DNA of 64,000 nt from Asaia prunellae JCM 25354. Its GTDB lineage: Bacteria > Pseudomonadota > Alphaproteobacteria > Acetobacterales > Acetobacteraceae. Below are positions 18,085 through 28,076 of the stretch, piece by piece. Position 1 is the stretch's first letter, and each line of letters opens with the position of its first letter. The position numbers and the translations under genes are program-made. Location: positions 1 through 64,000 of the forward strand of contig NZ_BAJV01000008.1 of the NCBI RefSeq assembly GCF_000613885.1, in the 5' to 3' direction. The notes under the pieces were generated by a model, which saw only the letters and a list, made by a program, of their open reading frames with translations, had not been told where the DNA came from and did no database searches.

Positions 18085-18324
18085 TCAGGCGGCCTTCTGC
18101 TTTTCGATGTAGTCGATGGCGTCCTTGACGGTCGCAATCTTCTCGGCTGCATCTTCAGGGATCTCAACGCTGAAGGCTTCTTCGAACGCCATGACCAGCT
18201 CAACCGTGTCGAGGCTGTCAGCGCCCAGATCGTCGATGAAGGAAGCTTCAGGAGTTACCTTGCTCTCTTCGACGCCGAGATGCTCAACAACGATTTTCTT
18301 AACCTTATCGGCGATTTCGCTCAT
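18085..18324 (-). CDS. acpP: Acyl carrier protein AcpP
   Basis: The 79-residue housekeeping acyl carrier protein, with the phosphopantetheine motif [15 protein letters not shown] (carrier serine 37) and an acidic helix II-III region typical of AcpP. It lies between fabG and fabF in the usual order. The 239-base gap before it (18325-18563) has no gene and may hold an extra promoter, as acpP is normally made in great excess. Confidence 0.97.
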   Translation of the reverse strand: MSEIADKVKKIVVEHLGVEESKVTPEASFIDDLGADSLDTVELVMAFEEAFSVEIPEDAAEKIATVKDAIDYIEKQKAA

Positions 18325-18563
18325 CTGTTCTGGCTTTCCGTGTGCCCATTCTCGGGCGGTTCGAATCTGTTTACCATCCGTCTGGTCGCCCAGTCGGTCC
18401 CCGTCTTTACTCCAGAGCAGGCAGGAACTGCCAGTTCTCTGAATCGCGAACCGAAGTTCGGGCCCCGGCGGGCCTGGATGCCCACACTTCGGACGAAGCA
18501 GCGGGCGCTTAGCATGGTTTTACCTTCCACGCCAAGCTTTGCTTGCAGGCAAGCGTTCAGCCC

Positions 18564-19304
18564 TCAGGGCATCGCCATGCCACCATTCACATTCATGGTC
18601 ATTCCGGTGACCCAGCCAGCCTCTTCCGACGCGAGATAGACCACGGCTGCGGCGATATCCTCGGGTTTGCCCATACGACCGAGGGGGATAGAGCCCAGCA
18701 GCTTCTCACGCTGAACATCAGGGAGAACAGCAGTCATGGCTGTCTCGATGAAACCGGGTGCAATCACGTTCACCGTTACGCCACGGGAACCAACTTCCTG
18801 TGCCAGGGATTTGGTCATGCCGATCATCCCGGCTTTCGCAGCAGAATAATTGGACTGACCGCCATTACCCGTCACTCCGACGATTGAGGCGATGTTGATG
18901 ATACGTCCTCCGCGACGACGCAGCATCCCCTTGAGGGCAGCACGACACAGGCGGAAGGGGGATTCCAGATCGACAGTCATGACCTGGGACCAGTCTTCAT
19001 CCTTCATACGGATAATCAGGCCATCCCGGGTCAGGCCGGCATTGTTGACGAGAATATCGAGCGGCTTGCCCAGCAATGCCTCGGCCTTGCCCACCAGAGC
19101 ATCGGCTTCCTCGCCGCTGGAAAGATTGGCGGCGCAGACATGCACACGCTCGCCAAGACTGGCCGCCAGTTCAGCCAGAGCCGCTTCACGCGTACCCGAA
19201 AGCACCAGCTCTGCACCGCGATCATGAAGGGCGCGCGCAATGGCTGCCCCCAGGCCTCCGGAAGCGCCTGTAACCAGCGCCGTCTTGCCTTGCAGACTGA
19301 ACAT
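18564..19304 (-). CDS. fabG: 3-oxoacyl-ACP reductase
   Basis: A 246-residue short-chain dehydrogenase that reduces 3-oxoacyl-ACP with NADPH. It has TGASGGLGAAIA (cofactor glycine motif, about residue 13), NNAG, the catalytic serine in IINIASIVG and YSAAKAG with catalytic Tyr and Lys (about 152), and the C-terminal VNGGMAMP. I take ATG 19304 (MFSLQGKTALVTG); an upstream ATG at 19370 would run into the fabD gene. It starts 20 bases after fabD ends. Confidence 0.95.
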   Translation of the reverse strand: MFSLQGKTALVTGASGGLGAAIARALHDRGAELVLSGTREAALAELAASLGERVHVCAANLSSGEEADALVGKAEALLGKPLDILVNNAGLTRDGLIIRMKDEDWSQVMTVDLESPFRLCRAALKGMLRRRGGRIINIASIVGVTGNGGQSNYSAAKAGMIGMTKSLAQEVGSRGVTVNVIAPGFIETAMTAVLPDVQREKLLGSIPLGRMGKPEDIAAAVVYLASEEAGWVTGMTMNVNGGMAMP

Positions 19305-19323
19305 TGTTGTTTTCTCCACTTTT

Positions 19324-20295
19324 TCAGAGGTCGCGCAGCAGCGCCTCGATTTCTTCCGGAGTACCTGCATGACGCGCCGTCATGTCCGGCACGATACGAC
19401 GCACCAGCCCGGTCAGAACCTTGCCTGCACCAAGTTCGATCTGTGAGGTCACGCCCATGGCGGCCATCGCCAGAACACTCTCACGCCAGCGCACCGATCC
19501 GGTAACCTGCTGCACCAGCAAACCGGCAATGCGGCTCGCATCGGTATTTTTTGCTGCTGTAACATTCGTGATAACCGGAATGGCAGGCGTCCTGATCTCA
19601 GTACGTTCCAGTGCCTCAGCCATCCTTTCTGCAGCAGGTCCCATCAGGGAGGAGTGGAAAGGTGCCGAGACCGGTAGCAGCACCGCACGCTTCACCCCTT
19701 TACCCTTGGCGATCGTGAGCGCGCGCTCGATGGCTGTCAGACGGCCGGAGATGACGATCTGGCCTCCGCCATTGTCATTGGCAAGTTCGATCACCTCCTG
19801 AGTGATCTGTCCTGCCTCGTTTTCGGCTCGGGAGGCCTCATTGCAGATTTCCTGCGCCAGTTCGACTTCGACACCGAGCAGGGCCGCCATGCCACCCTCT
19901 CCTGCAGGAACGGCCTCCTGCATGGCCAGACCGCGCAGGCGCAGAAGACGCGCCGTTTGCGCAATCCCGAGCGCGCCGGAAGCAGCAAGGGCCGAATATT
20001 CTCCAAGAGAATGCCCTGCCACCACAGTTGCCTTCTCGACAAGGCTGAAACCGCCCTCGGACTCAATCACACGCACTGTGGCAAGAGAAGTCGCCATGAG
20101 GGCAGGCTGTGCATTCTCGGTACGCGTCAGCTCAGTCGCATCACCCGAAAAAATCAGCTTTGACAGATGCTCACCAAGCGCATCATCGACTTCCTGAAAA
20201 ACCTCCCTGGCAGCCGGAAACGCCTCATGGAGCCCCTGCCCCATTCCGACAGACTGGCTGCCCTGGCCCGGAAACACGAATGCATGCACTGACAT
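19324..20295 (-). CDS. fabD: Malonyl-CoA:ACP transacylase
   Basis: A 323-residue transacylase that loads malonyl groups onto AcpP. It starts AFVFPGQGSQSVGMGQG and carries the nucleophile elbow GHSLGEYSALAA (about residue 94) and the catalytic histidine in VSAPFHSSLM (about 206). It heads the fabD-fabG-acpP-fabF-mltG operon. The 75-base gap to the next upstream gene on the same strand leaves room for a promoter, though I see no clear consensus. Confidence 0.96.
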   Translation of the reverse strand: MSVHAFVFPGQGSQSVGMGQGLHEAFPAAREVFQEVDDALGEHLSKLIFSGDATELTRTENAQPALMATSLATVRVIESEGGFSLVEKATVVAGHSLGEYSALAASGALGIAQTARLLRLRGLAMQEAVPAGEGGMAALLGVEVELAQEICNEASRAENEAGQITQEVIELANDNGGGQIVISGRLTAIERALTIAKGKGVKRAVLLPVSAPFHSSLMGPAAERMAEALERTEIRTPAIPVITNVTAAKNTDASRIAGLLVQQVTGSVRWRESVLAMAAMGVTSQIELGAGKVLTGLVRRIVPDMTARHAGTPEEIEALLRDL

Positions 20296-20370
20296 CAGCT
20301 CTTTCTCACCCTAAGCTTTGAGCAATTCCGGCTGGGGTGATGGCGGAGGCAGGGCCGCCCTGTCAAATCG

Positions 20371-21135
20371 TTACTTGCGCTCAAGAGCGCCATGAAGAGG
20401 AAAAGGCAGGTACATGATAAGACGTGCAAATGGTTTGCCAGCCCGGAAAACAGCATCACGCGGATAGTCCTGAGGCCTGAAAACAAAGCGGTAGGGTACT
20501 TCCCCCCTGTTATCGACCAGAAGATGGGTTACCCCCGCCTCGATCACGTCGAAGCGGCTCCCTGGTGCAATCTCAACGGTCAGCCTGTGCGTATCCGGTA
20601 AAAGCAGGGCAATCAGAAATCCACCTTCATCCCTCACACAGCGATCGAGCAGCGTCAGCCAATGACGCGCCTCGCTCCCTGTAAAGCGCATTGGATCCGA
20701 AGACATTACGGTAAAGAAAAAGCTGACACTGAGCGTCTCTCCCTTGCGCAGACGCGCATAGAGCATTGGATCAGCCGCCCATAAGCTGGCCTGGCGAGGA
20801 AAGATGATCTCGCTTCCAGGGTTGGGGATAAGATGGATGATTTCCTCTCCGTTGCGCAACATCAGACCTGAAGCATAGCCAGGACGATCACCCGGCTGGA
20901 GAGTCGCCTGAAGATGAAGCGTCAATCCAGCGCGATCAGCCCCGGGAAAAGACTCAAAACGTCTGTAGATGCGTTCCAGCCGGCGATAGCTTTTCGACAG
21001 CGGCACAAAAGATGTGCTCGTGACGTTGATCGTCTCCGGAACTGGTCCGGGCCGTTCCTGCGCCAGACTGTCACCCGGAATGACGCAAAAAACCAGGAGT
21101 AGAAAAACAGCAAGAGAGATGACACGGACCATCAC
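20371..21135 (-). CDS. Secreted protein of unknown function
   Basis: A 254-residue protein with a signal peptide (VISLAVFLLLVFCVIPGDSLA, cleavage about residue 25), so it is periplasmic or exported. The mature part is beta-rich with no cysteine pair or catalytic motif that I recognise; FRPQDYPRDAVFR and a short C-terminal LPFPLHG stand out only as possibly conserved patches. Its start overlaps the stop of the methyltransferase gene (ATGA at 21135-21132), so both are made from one transcript. I cannot name a family. Confidence 0.6.
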   Translation of the reverse strand: MMVRVISLAVFLLLVFCVIPGDSLAQERPGPVPETINVTSTSFVPLSKSYRRLERIYRRFESFPGADRAGLTLHLQATLQPGDRPGYASGLMLRNGEEIIHLIPNPGSEIIFPRQASLWAADPMLYARLRKGETLSVSFFFTVMSSDPMRFTGSEARHWLTLLDRCVRDEGGFLIALLLPDTHRLTVEIAPGSRFDVIEAGVTHLLVDNRGEVPYRFVFRPQDYPRDAVFRAGKPFARLIMYLPFPLHGALERK

Positions 21136-22040
21136 GCAACCTTCTGCAAGACGACAAGGACCTGAGGCACCCGGGTAGGGTCATCCAGAAACTCGATAAT
21201 CCTGAACAGATGTCCCCATTTCTGAACGATATACGCTCGGGGGATGATCGCCTCACCATAATGCGCGCCGGGATGAGGGCGTCTGACCGGCGTGGCATGA
21301 AGAAACCGTCCTGCATCATAACGCGCATGCGCCCTTGCCTCATCGGTAAAACTGTCAGCGCAGACCTCGTGCCATGCATGATCGAGACGAATACCTGATG
21401 CCCGGCGGAGACGCTGCTCGGCACAGAAATCGATAAAACGCCGACTTTGGGTCGTAATGATCACAAGGCCGCCCGGCCGAAGGAGACGATGAAATTCCGC
21501 AATCCATAGCCCTGCAATAAACTCGTCCAGATGAGAGAAAACTGAAAACGAGACGATCAGATCAAAAAATCCTGCGCTGACCATCGAAGGCGGTGCCACC
21601 CCGGTCTGCATAAACCCCAGAGCCGGATTGCAGCGCCGGGCCTCCATCAGAAACCGTGAGGTCGAATCGAAGCCAAAAAGATTTTCCGGGCGTATGTCCT
21701 TCATGAAAAAACGCAGAATACGCCCCCACCCGCATCCGAAATCGAGAAGCTTCATTTCAGAATTGAGCGGTCTGCCTGCATAGCAGCAATAGGATTTTAT
21801 CTCACGATAGAACGTGAAGGCCTCATGAAGCGAGACCTCTCCAGAATGGCCATGAATTTCACTCTGAACAACTGGATCCGGGAAGAGCGGCATCCGGACG
21901 CCTTCGATTTCCGGAAGCTGAAGAGAGGCGACCAGAATCTGTAGCCACGTTTCGTCACTGCATTGCCTGAATCTCTCATATAGATCAGATGCGTCTGGAT
22001 AAGAAGACATGCGCGGCCTGTCGAAAATCTCAGGAAGCAT
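21132..22040 (-). CDS. SAM-dependent class I methyltransferase
   Basis: A 302-residue protein with a Rossmann methyltransferase core: LLDFGCGWGRILRFF (motif I, about residue 98), LFGFDSTSRFL (motif II), FFDLIVSFSVFSHLDE (motif IV/V, about 158) and LLRPGGLVIITTQSR (about 189). The N-terminal 70 residues have no clear match. The substrate is unknown. ATG 22040 is used here; ATG 22007 (MSSYPDASD) is a possible later start. It is coupled to a secreted protein gene, which might hint at a cell-envelope substrate. Confidence 0.75.
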   Translation of the reverse strand: MLPEIFDRPRMSSYPDASDLYERFRQCSDETWLQILVASLQLPEIEGVRMPLFPDPVVQSEIHGHSGEVSLHEAFTFYREIKSYCCYAGRPLNSEMKLLDFGCGWGRILRFFMKDIRPENLFGFDSTSRFLMEARRCNPALGFMQTGVAPPSMVSAGFFDLIVSFSVFSHLDEFIAGLWIAEFHRLLRPGGLVIITTQSRRFIDFCAEQRLRRASGIRLDHAWHEVCADSFTDEARAHARYDAGRFLHATPVRRPHPGAHYGEAIIPRAYIVQKWGHLFRIIEFLDDPTRVPQVLVVLQKVA

Positions 22041-22140
22041 ATCCTATAGTATAGAATGACGTGTTGTAAAAATTTCTCCAAAGGAAACAAATCAATACTT
22101 TATCAGTTAGAAACCTGACCAAGTGCACGTCATTCAGAAC

Positions 22141-22164
22141 AAAACGCCCCCTTGTTTGGAGGCG
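22141..22164 (-). terminator. Terminator after the betaine-binding-like gene
   Basis: Read on the - strand, CGCCTCC-AAACAAG-GGGGCG forms a GC-rich stem with one G-T pair, followed by TTTTG. It lies 57 bases after the stop of the gene ending at 22221. The surrounding 22041-22220 is AT-rich and holds no gene, so the promoter of the methyltransferase gene may lie there. Confidence 0.5.
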
Positions 22165-22220
22165 GGAAAACTGTTTTCGCGATATCACATTACCGCATCG
22201 ACAGATAAACCGACAGATCG

Positions 22221-22939
22221 TTACCTTGCGACAAGACGACCGCGCTGCCAGGCTTCCGCAGCTTCTTCCGGATCCATTTCGTCTATCTGAATTGCATATT
22301 CGAGTGCACTCATGACCTTGTTTCCAAGAGTCATCTCGGACAATTCGTCCAGCATATCCTGATCGGCGCAAGCTGCGACAGCTTCGCGAACCAGAAGAGC
22401 TGCTTCCATCTCCTGCGAAAAACGGGGATCGTTGATCGGCTGGAAGGCTTCATCATGAAAAAGCGCATGCGGCTGGGCAAGAAAAACAAGAAACTTTCTG
22501 CCATCAAGCCGTGATTTTTGTACGGTGTCATAAAGCGCATCATCATTGCATACAGATACAGTAAGACCTGACAGGACCGGAGTTTGCGAAAGCACATCCT
22601 GCATCATCGTCGCATCGGACTGCGCGACAAATACCGTTTTAAACCGGTCATCGGAAAACTCTGTTACCGACGAGATCGTTTCGTAGCTGCCCCAACAGTA
22701 ATAGGGACGATAGAGCGTCCCGAGAACACGCATACCATGCTGCACCAGATCAGCATCGCGTGGCAGCCAGGCGGAAACCAGCAGATCGACAGCGCCTTCA
22801 TCCAGCAGGCCGGGCAATTCGTCCCGCTCTGCATCGACAAACTCCACCTCGACCTCATGGGCATCGAGCACGCGGGCCACCGCACTGGCGCAGCTGCATG
22901 CAGGGCATTACGTAAATAGCCCAGAGATATCGTGGTCAT
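22221..22939 (-). CDS. Glycine betaine-binding (OpuAC-like) domain protein, with one frameshift
   Basis: The protein resembles the substrate-binding domain of glycine betaine/choline ABC importers: VDLLVSAWLPRDADLV, and further on LVREAVAACADQDM. Near 22890 one base is missing: the first frame begins MTTISLGYLRNALHAA at 22939 and the second continues AVARVLDAHEVEVEFV. Repaired length is 239 residues, shorter than most OpuAC proteins (about 280-300). There is no signal peptide and no permease or ATPase gene beside it, so it may be a cytoplasmic sensor or a stand-alone binding protein rather than part of a transporter. Family assignment is moderate. Confidence 0.6.
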
Positions 22940-23081
22940 GGTGCATCCTTCAGCAGACTACAATCAAACGATTTGCCTGTGTTCGATCACTTCAGGGCGG
23001 GAATGGCAAGAGGCTAGTCCGGCTTTACCGCTTTTACGCCCTTTCCTGCCTGGCTCCGCCGTTTTGTTTCAAACAGTGCTC

Positions 23082-24982
23082 TCAGTTTTCCTGCGCCTGT
23101 CGCAGAGGGATGGTAAAGAGGGCTTCACAACCGGTTTCCAGATAATGCATTTCCGTGGCACCCTGATGTCCAAATCCGGCCCTGAGCAGACGTGAACCAA
23201 AACCTGTCGATTGTGGTGGTATGACTGCAGGCCCGCCGGTCTCACGCCAGTGCAGCTTCAGGTTTTCACGAGTATCCTCGGTAACAATGGTCCAGAAGAG
23301 ACTGACTTCGCCCTTTTCAACACTGAGCGCGCCATATTTGGCTGCATTGGTTCCAAGCTCATGCAGCATGAGACCGAGTGTGGTTGCCGTGTTGGGTCCA
23401 AGAGACACAGCAGCCCCTTCCAGCCTGAACCGTTCAAGAGGTGCAATACGTCCCAGCACATCACGCGCGAGTGTTTCAAGGTCACCACGTTGCCAGGCCT
23501 GACGCATGAGCAGATCATGCGCCGAACCCAGAGCCACCAGACGTTTCTCGAACGCCTTGACGGCCTCGCGATTTTCCACGCCTCGCAGACTCTGATTGGC
23601 CAGAGCCTGAACCAGCGCCAGAGTGTTCTTCAACCTGTGCGCCAGTTCCTGATGCATTGTCTGCTGATGTGCCCGCGCCTCCAGCGATGCTGCCGCTGCC
23701 TGGGCACGATCAGAAATAGCCCGCATGAAGGCCAGCTCCTGATCGGTCCAGTCACGCGGGGTACAGCACTGCACATAAAGACAATGCGTTAATCGCCCCT
23801 GATTCAGAACCGGCATCAGGAGCTGCGATCTGATCAGATCGTCACCATCGATCTTGCGGCATGGCAGCCAGATATTTTCGCGTGCATCGCGAATTGACAG
23901 AAGCAGCCCCTGCTCAAGTACGTGAAGAGCATCTCGATAATCGGCACGCTGGTAGATACCCGCCGCATCCGGCAGATCAGCACCGTGCCAGTCCTGCTCA
24001 ATTCTGAAAGTTTTCTCGTCACCAAGCTCGAAAAGCGCCCAACCTGCCCGATCGACACCCAGAGCATCAGCCAATGCCGCTGCTGCGGCCTGATAGGCCT
24101 CAGCAGAAGTTGTCACCCTGCGCAGCGCATCCCCAAGCACCACCATGGCCGAGAGACGATTGGTCGCCACCCTGTCCCGAGTAATATCCTCAAGGGTACC
24201 AATCATGCGCCAGGGCATCCCTCGATCATCAGTTTCGATTTCGGCTCGACTCGTACCCAGCTTCGTGTCTGGTCCGACAGATTTTCAATGACAAAATCCG
24301 TTTCCGTAAAGCGGATAGTGTCATGGGAGCCGTCGGCAAAAAGCATCAGATCGGCATCAGGCACTGGCATACAGCGCAGAAAGACATCCATTGGACACTG
24401 AACAGCCGTAGAAACGCCTGTCAGACGCATCACTTCAGCAGACAGTGAGATGCATCTGCTTGCGAAACGGATCTCGAAAGTCCCTATGCCCGGCAAAGCA
24501 TCTATGGATGGCAATTCAGGCGACACTTTTTTGCTGCGTCGGCGGGAAGGCAACGCTCCCGGCAAAAGGAGCGCATCAGTTTCCTCGATGCTGCAGGTTT
24601 CAGATCGCGTCAGAACCAGCGCTATCTGCCGGACAACGGCCTCAAGCCCGTCTCGCACCGATACGGCTTGCGGGTCGAGAAGCCCATGGGTCAGAAAGCA
24701 TAAAGTGCCATTTCCGTCTGTACCCGAAAACGGCACGGGCAGACGAATCTGCAGAGCATAGCGCCATGGTGCCTGAGCAAGCTCATTGAGCGGAGACAGA
24801 ACCTCCTGCACCAGAGGCCGCACAGGGGCCGGGGCCGTAACTGCAAGACGCTCTGGAAGCGGGCCATAACTTGCCGCCACACTTTGCCGAGCCGCATCGG
24901 GCAGTGCGATATAGGCAGCAGGAGCACGCACTATGGCTGCAGCGACCGTGAGCAGGTCGTGAAGATCATGCTGGCGTCTCAT
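23082..24982 (-). CDS. HWE-family histidine kinase (GAF-PAS-GAF-kinase), with one frameshift
   Basis: A soluble sensor kinase of 633 residues once one base is restored. Order: an N-terminal GAF-like region (about residues 1-130), a PAS domain (about 165-265) ending with the PAC motif PWRMIGTLEDITRDR, a second GAF (about 275-420, with LLMPVLNQGRL), and an HWE kinase core with the phospho-acceptor HQELAHRLKNTLALVQ, the N-box HELGTNAAKYGALS and WRETGGPAV. The frame breaks near 24236: TCGAAACTG should read TCGGAAACTG, giving VEPKSETDDRGMPWRM. HWE kinases often respond to light or general stress; no response regulator is next to it. It has no membrane helix. Confidence 0.82.
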
Positions 24983-25160
24983 GCGAGGCCAAAGACATGG
25001 ATTATGAACGGATAGGTCATCTCTTCTTCCGGAGACTGTTCCCTTACCGTTCCAAAGACATACATAATGCCCTACTGCCTTCCCGCCATGACCTCTCCTT
25101 CCTGGAAAAAGAAAGAAGAAAGGCCACGCTTACTTTGGTTCGCTGATGATTAGAGAGTAA

Positions 25161-27286
25161 TCACCATATTTTAACGCGATCCTGCGGCGAGAGATAGAGC
25201 TTGTCTCCTGCTTTCACACCGAATGCTTCGTACCAGGCATCGATATTATGCATCGGCATGTTTACGCGCGCTTCCGGAGCAGAATGCGGGTCGGTTACTG
25301 CACGATTACGGATTGAATCCTCTCTCAGTTTTTGACGCCAGACCTGTGCCCACCCCAGGAACACGCGCTGATCACCGGTCAGGCCATGCACAACAGGAGC
25401 AGGCTTGCCATGCAGCGAGGCATGATAGGCATCCAGTGCCAGCGTCAGACCACCGAGATCGGCGATATTTTCACCCATGGTCAGTTTGCCATTGAGATGC
25501 ACGCCAGGCAGGACCTCGAAAGCGTCGTACTGTTTGCCGTAACGATCTGCCAGTGCCTGAAAACGCTTGACGTCATCAGCTGTCCACCACTGATGCAAAC
25601 GACCATGTTCATCATATTGACGCCCCTGATCGTCAAAGGAATGGGTCATTTCATGACCAATCACCCCACCTATTGCCCCGTAATTGACCGCAGCATCTCC
25701 CTTCGGATCGAAGAAGGGCGGCTGCAGAATGGCCGCCGGGAAAACAATCTCCACCTGATTGGGATCGTTATAGGCATTGACCGTCTGAGGCGTCATGAAC
25801 CACTCGTTACGATCAACCTTCTTGTCGAGATGGCCAAGATTGTACTGCCAGTCGAAAGCGATCGCGCGTGCCGCATTGCCATACAGGTCGCCCGGTTTGA
25901 TGGTAAGCCCCGCATAGTCGCGCCATTTGTTCGGATAACCCACCTGAATTTCAAAATTCTGCAATTTGCGCCCCGCAGCATCACGGGTTGCAGGGGCCAT
26001 CCAAGCATTATGAGCCAGACGGTTGGCAAAAGCAGCCTTCACATCCTGCGTCAGCTCGGTAATGCGCGCCTTGGCCGCAGGCGGGAAGTACCGCTCGACA
26101 TAGATCTTGCCGATCGCCCAGCCCATGGCATCTTCCGTATGGCTGACAGCCTGCTTCCAGCGCACCGGGAGCTGAGGCGATCCTTCGAGTTCATGATCAT
26201 AGAAGTCGAATGAGCTCTGGACAAAAGCCTGGCTCAGATAGGGCGCTGCATTGCTTGCCAGATGGAATGCAAGCCAGGAACGTATCGTACCATAATCAGC
26301 CGTCGAAAGGATTTTGGCCATACCGGCAAGCGCCGTGGGTTCACCCACATGATACGACGGTTTTCGAGGCCCTCACGCGGAATACCAGCCGAAACCAGAA
26401 ACTCTGCCCAATCGATACCAGGCGTTTTCCTGGCCAGCTCAGCCACGGTCATCGGATTATAGGCTTTCACCGGATCACGCATCTCGGTACGTGACCACTG
26501 GGCCTTGGCCAGATCCGTTTCGAGCGCCACAATCTTTGCCGCTTCCTGATCCGCTTCCGGCCAGCCGATCATTGCCAGGGTTTTGGCAATATAGGCCTGA
26601 TAGGCCTTCTTCTTCGCGGCAAAATCGGACTTGAGATAATAGTCACGATCTGGCAGGCCAAGTTTTCCCTGGTGGAGCTGTAATGCGTACTGGCCAGGAT
26701 CCTTGTCGTCGGCGTTGATCATCAGGCCAAACGGTGTGTACTGGAAACCGAAAGCCGCCTGACCGAAAAGATGCGCCAGCGACGCAGGATCCTTCACAGC
26801 ACGCACGGCTTCAAGGTCGTCTCTGAGCGGGGTTGCCCCCAGCTTGTCAGCCTTTGCCGTATCAAGAAGGGTTGCATAGAACGCACCCAGTTTCTCTTCG
26901 GTCGTTTTGGGATCTGTCGAAGGATGCTTGCCTGCATCGTTCAGAATTGACTGCACACGTTCACGCGCCGTTTCGGCAAGGATAACGAACGGCCCGAAAG
27001 ACGCGCGATCAGACGGGATCACAATATTCTTCAGGTAGGTGCCGTTGGCATATTCAAAGAAATTGTCGCCGGGCTTTACGGTCTTGTCCATCCCGGACAT
27101 GTTGAACCCCCAGCTGGGATCATAAGGTTTTACGCTGGTATCAGCTGCCTTCGCCTTCGATACGGGGGGCTGGGCCGAAGCCGACTGGGCGGTGAGTGCA
27201 AGAACGCTTGCAGCGCCGAGCCAGAGCGAGGAAGCACGTTTCAATTTTCCGGTCACGAAGCAGCCTTTTCCACAAATAATCTTCAT
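25161..27286 (-). CDS. M13-family zinc metallopeptidase (PepO/neprilysin type), with one frameshift
   Basis: A secreted endopeptidase. The N-terminus has a signal-like segment (SSLWLGAASVLALTAQSASA, residues 19-38). The body shows the M13 pattern PGDNFFEYANGTYLKN, and the C-terminal catalytic half carries GGVIGHEMTHSFDDQG (HExxH, zinc ligands and catalytic Glu), ENIADLGGL (third ligand) and PEARVNMPMHNIDAWYEAF. The frame is broken near 26344: ATGTGGGTGAACCC should have one more G, giving IMWGEPTALAGM. Repaired length is 708 residues, normal for bacterial M13 enzymes. It would act in the periplasm on short peptides. It stands alone on the - strand. Confidence 0.85.
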
Positions 27287-27338
27287 GTCTTTCTTTCAGG
27301 AAGAAGGACATATTACGCAACGTTACGACAGTTTCTGT

Positions 27339-28016
27339 TTAGCGGCGAGTCTGTGTATTCCCTCTATGGGATGACATTTTGTGCCGTGATGGTTCGAGGC
27401 TGGCAGAAGCGAGAACATCAAAATCGAACACAACAACCTTCTCAATCGCCGGAGCCGCAAACTCCTTGAACGCTTCATGCGCCGGATCGAACCAGGCCGG
27501 ATCCATAATCACCGGTTTGCCAACATAGAAATTCCGATCACCTTCGGAAGCAAAGGTTACTATGAAAGCCTGCTGCAATCCGGCATCCACACCTTCACCG
27601 CTATTCTGCATCCCCATCTCGATCGATTTTACCGGATGTGTGCCATCGGGACGGCGCGAGTCCTGAACCAGCCTCAGGAAACGCGCGGTTACTTCAGCTC
27701 TCATCGCTGGTGTTGCACTGGATTTGTAGCGAAACATCACGACATGACGCAGCAGACCAGGCTTCCAGCTTGAAGAGGTAAACTGCGGCAACCCGACCTG
27801 GGCTGCAAGCTGGCGTGCGGCGATCGTACCATCGTCAGCGACGGGAGGCAGGACAACAGGCCCGGATGACGCAATCGGCAGTGAATAGGGATCAGCTTTT
27901 GCCGATGTCGCTGCAAGCGTTACCACGCCACCTGCGACGATCGTCCCCACAAGGGTCAAACGTGTGAAATGAGACAACACAGCAATACCACTCCACGAGA
28001 AAAAATCCTGACCCAT
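27339..28016 (-). CDS. Secreted Dabb-domain (stress-responsive A/B barrel) protein
   Basis: A 225-residue protein with an N-terminal export segment (LTLVGTIVAGGVVTLAATSAKA, cleavage about residue 42), a Pro-rich linker, then a Dabb domain (PF07876) from about residue 88: LLRHVVMFRYKSSATPAMR, VKSIEMGMQNSGEG, and the HEAFKEFAAPAIEKVVVFDF end. Dabb proteins are small alpha/beta barrels linked to stress and cyclisation reactions; function here is unknown. The start is uncertain, because the residues before the export segment are odd (MGQDFFSWSG) and a GTG about 12 codons downstream would also work. The next gene upstream on the same strand is 60 bases away. Confidence 0.7.
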   Translation of the reverse strand: MGQDFFSWSGIAVLSHFTRLTLVGTIVAGGVVTLAATSAKADPYSLPIASSGPVVLPPVADDGTIAARQLAAQVGLPQFTSSSWKPGLLRHVVMFRYKSSATPAMRAEVTARFLRLVQDSRRPDGTHPVKSIEMGMQNSGEGVDAGLQQAFIVTFASEGDRNFYVGKPVIMDPAWFDPAHEAFKEFAAPAIEKVVVFDFDVLASASLEPSRHKMSSHRGNTQTRR

Positions 28017-28076
28017 ACTAGATCAGGATCGCATCATGAGAGGGCTTAATTTGTCGTAAAAGAAAAAACGCTTTCG

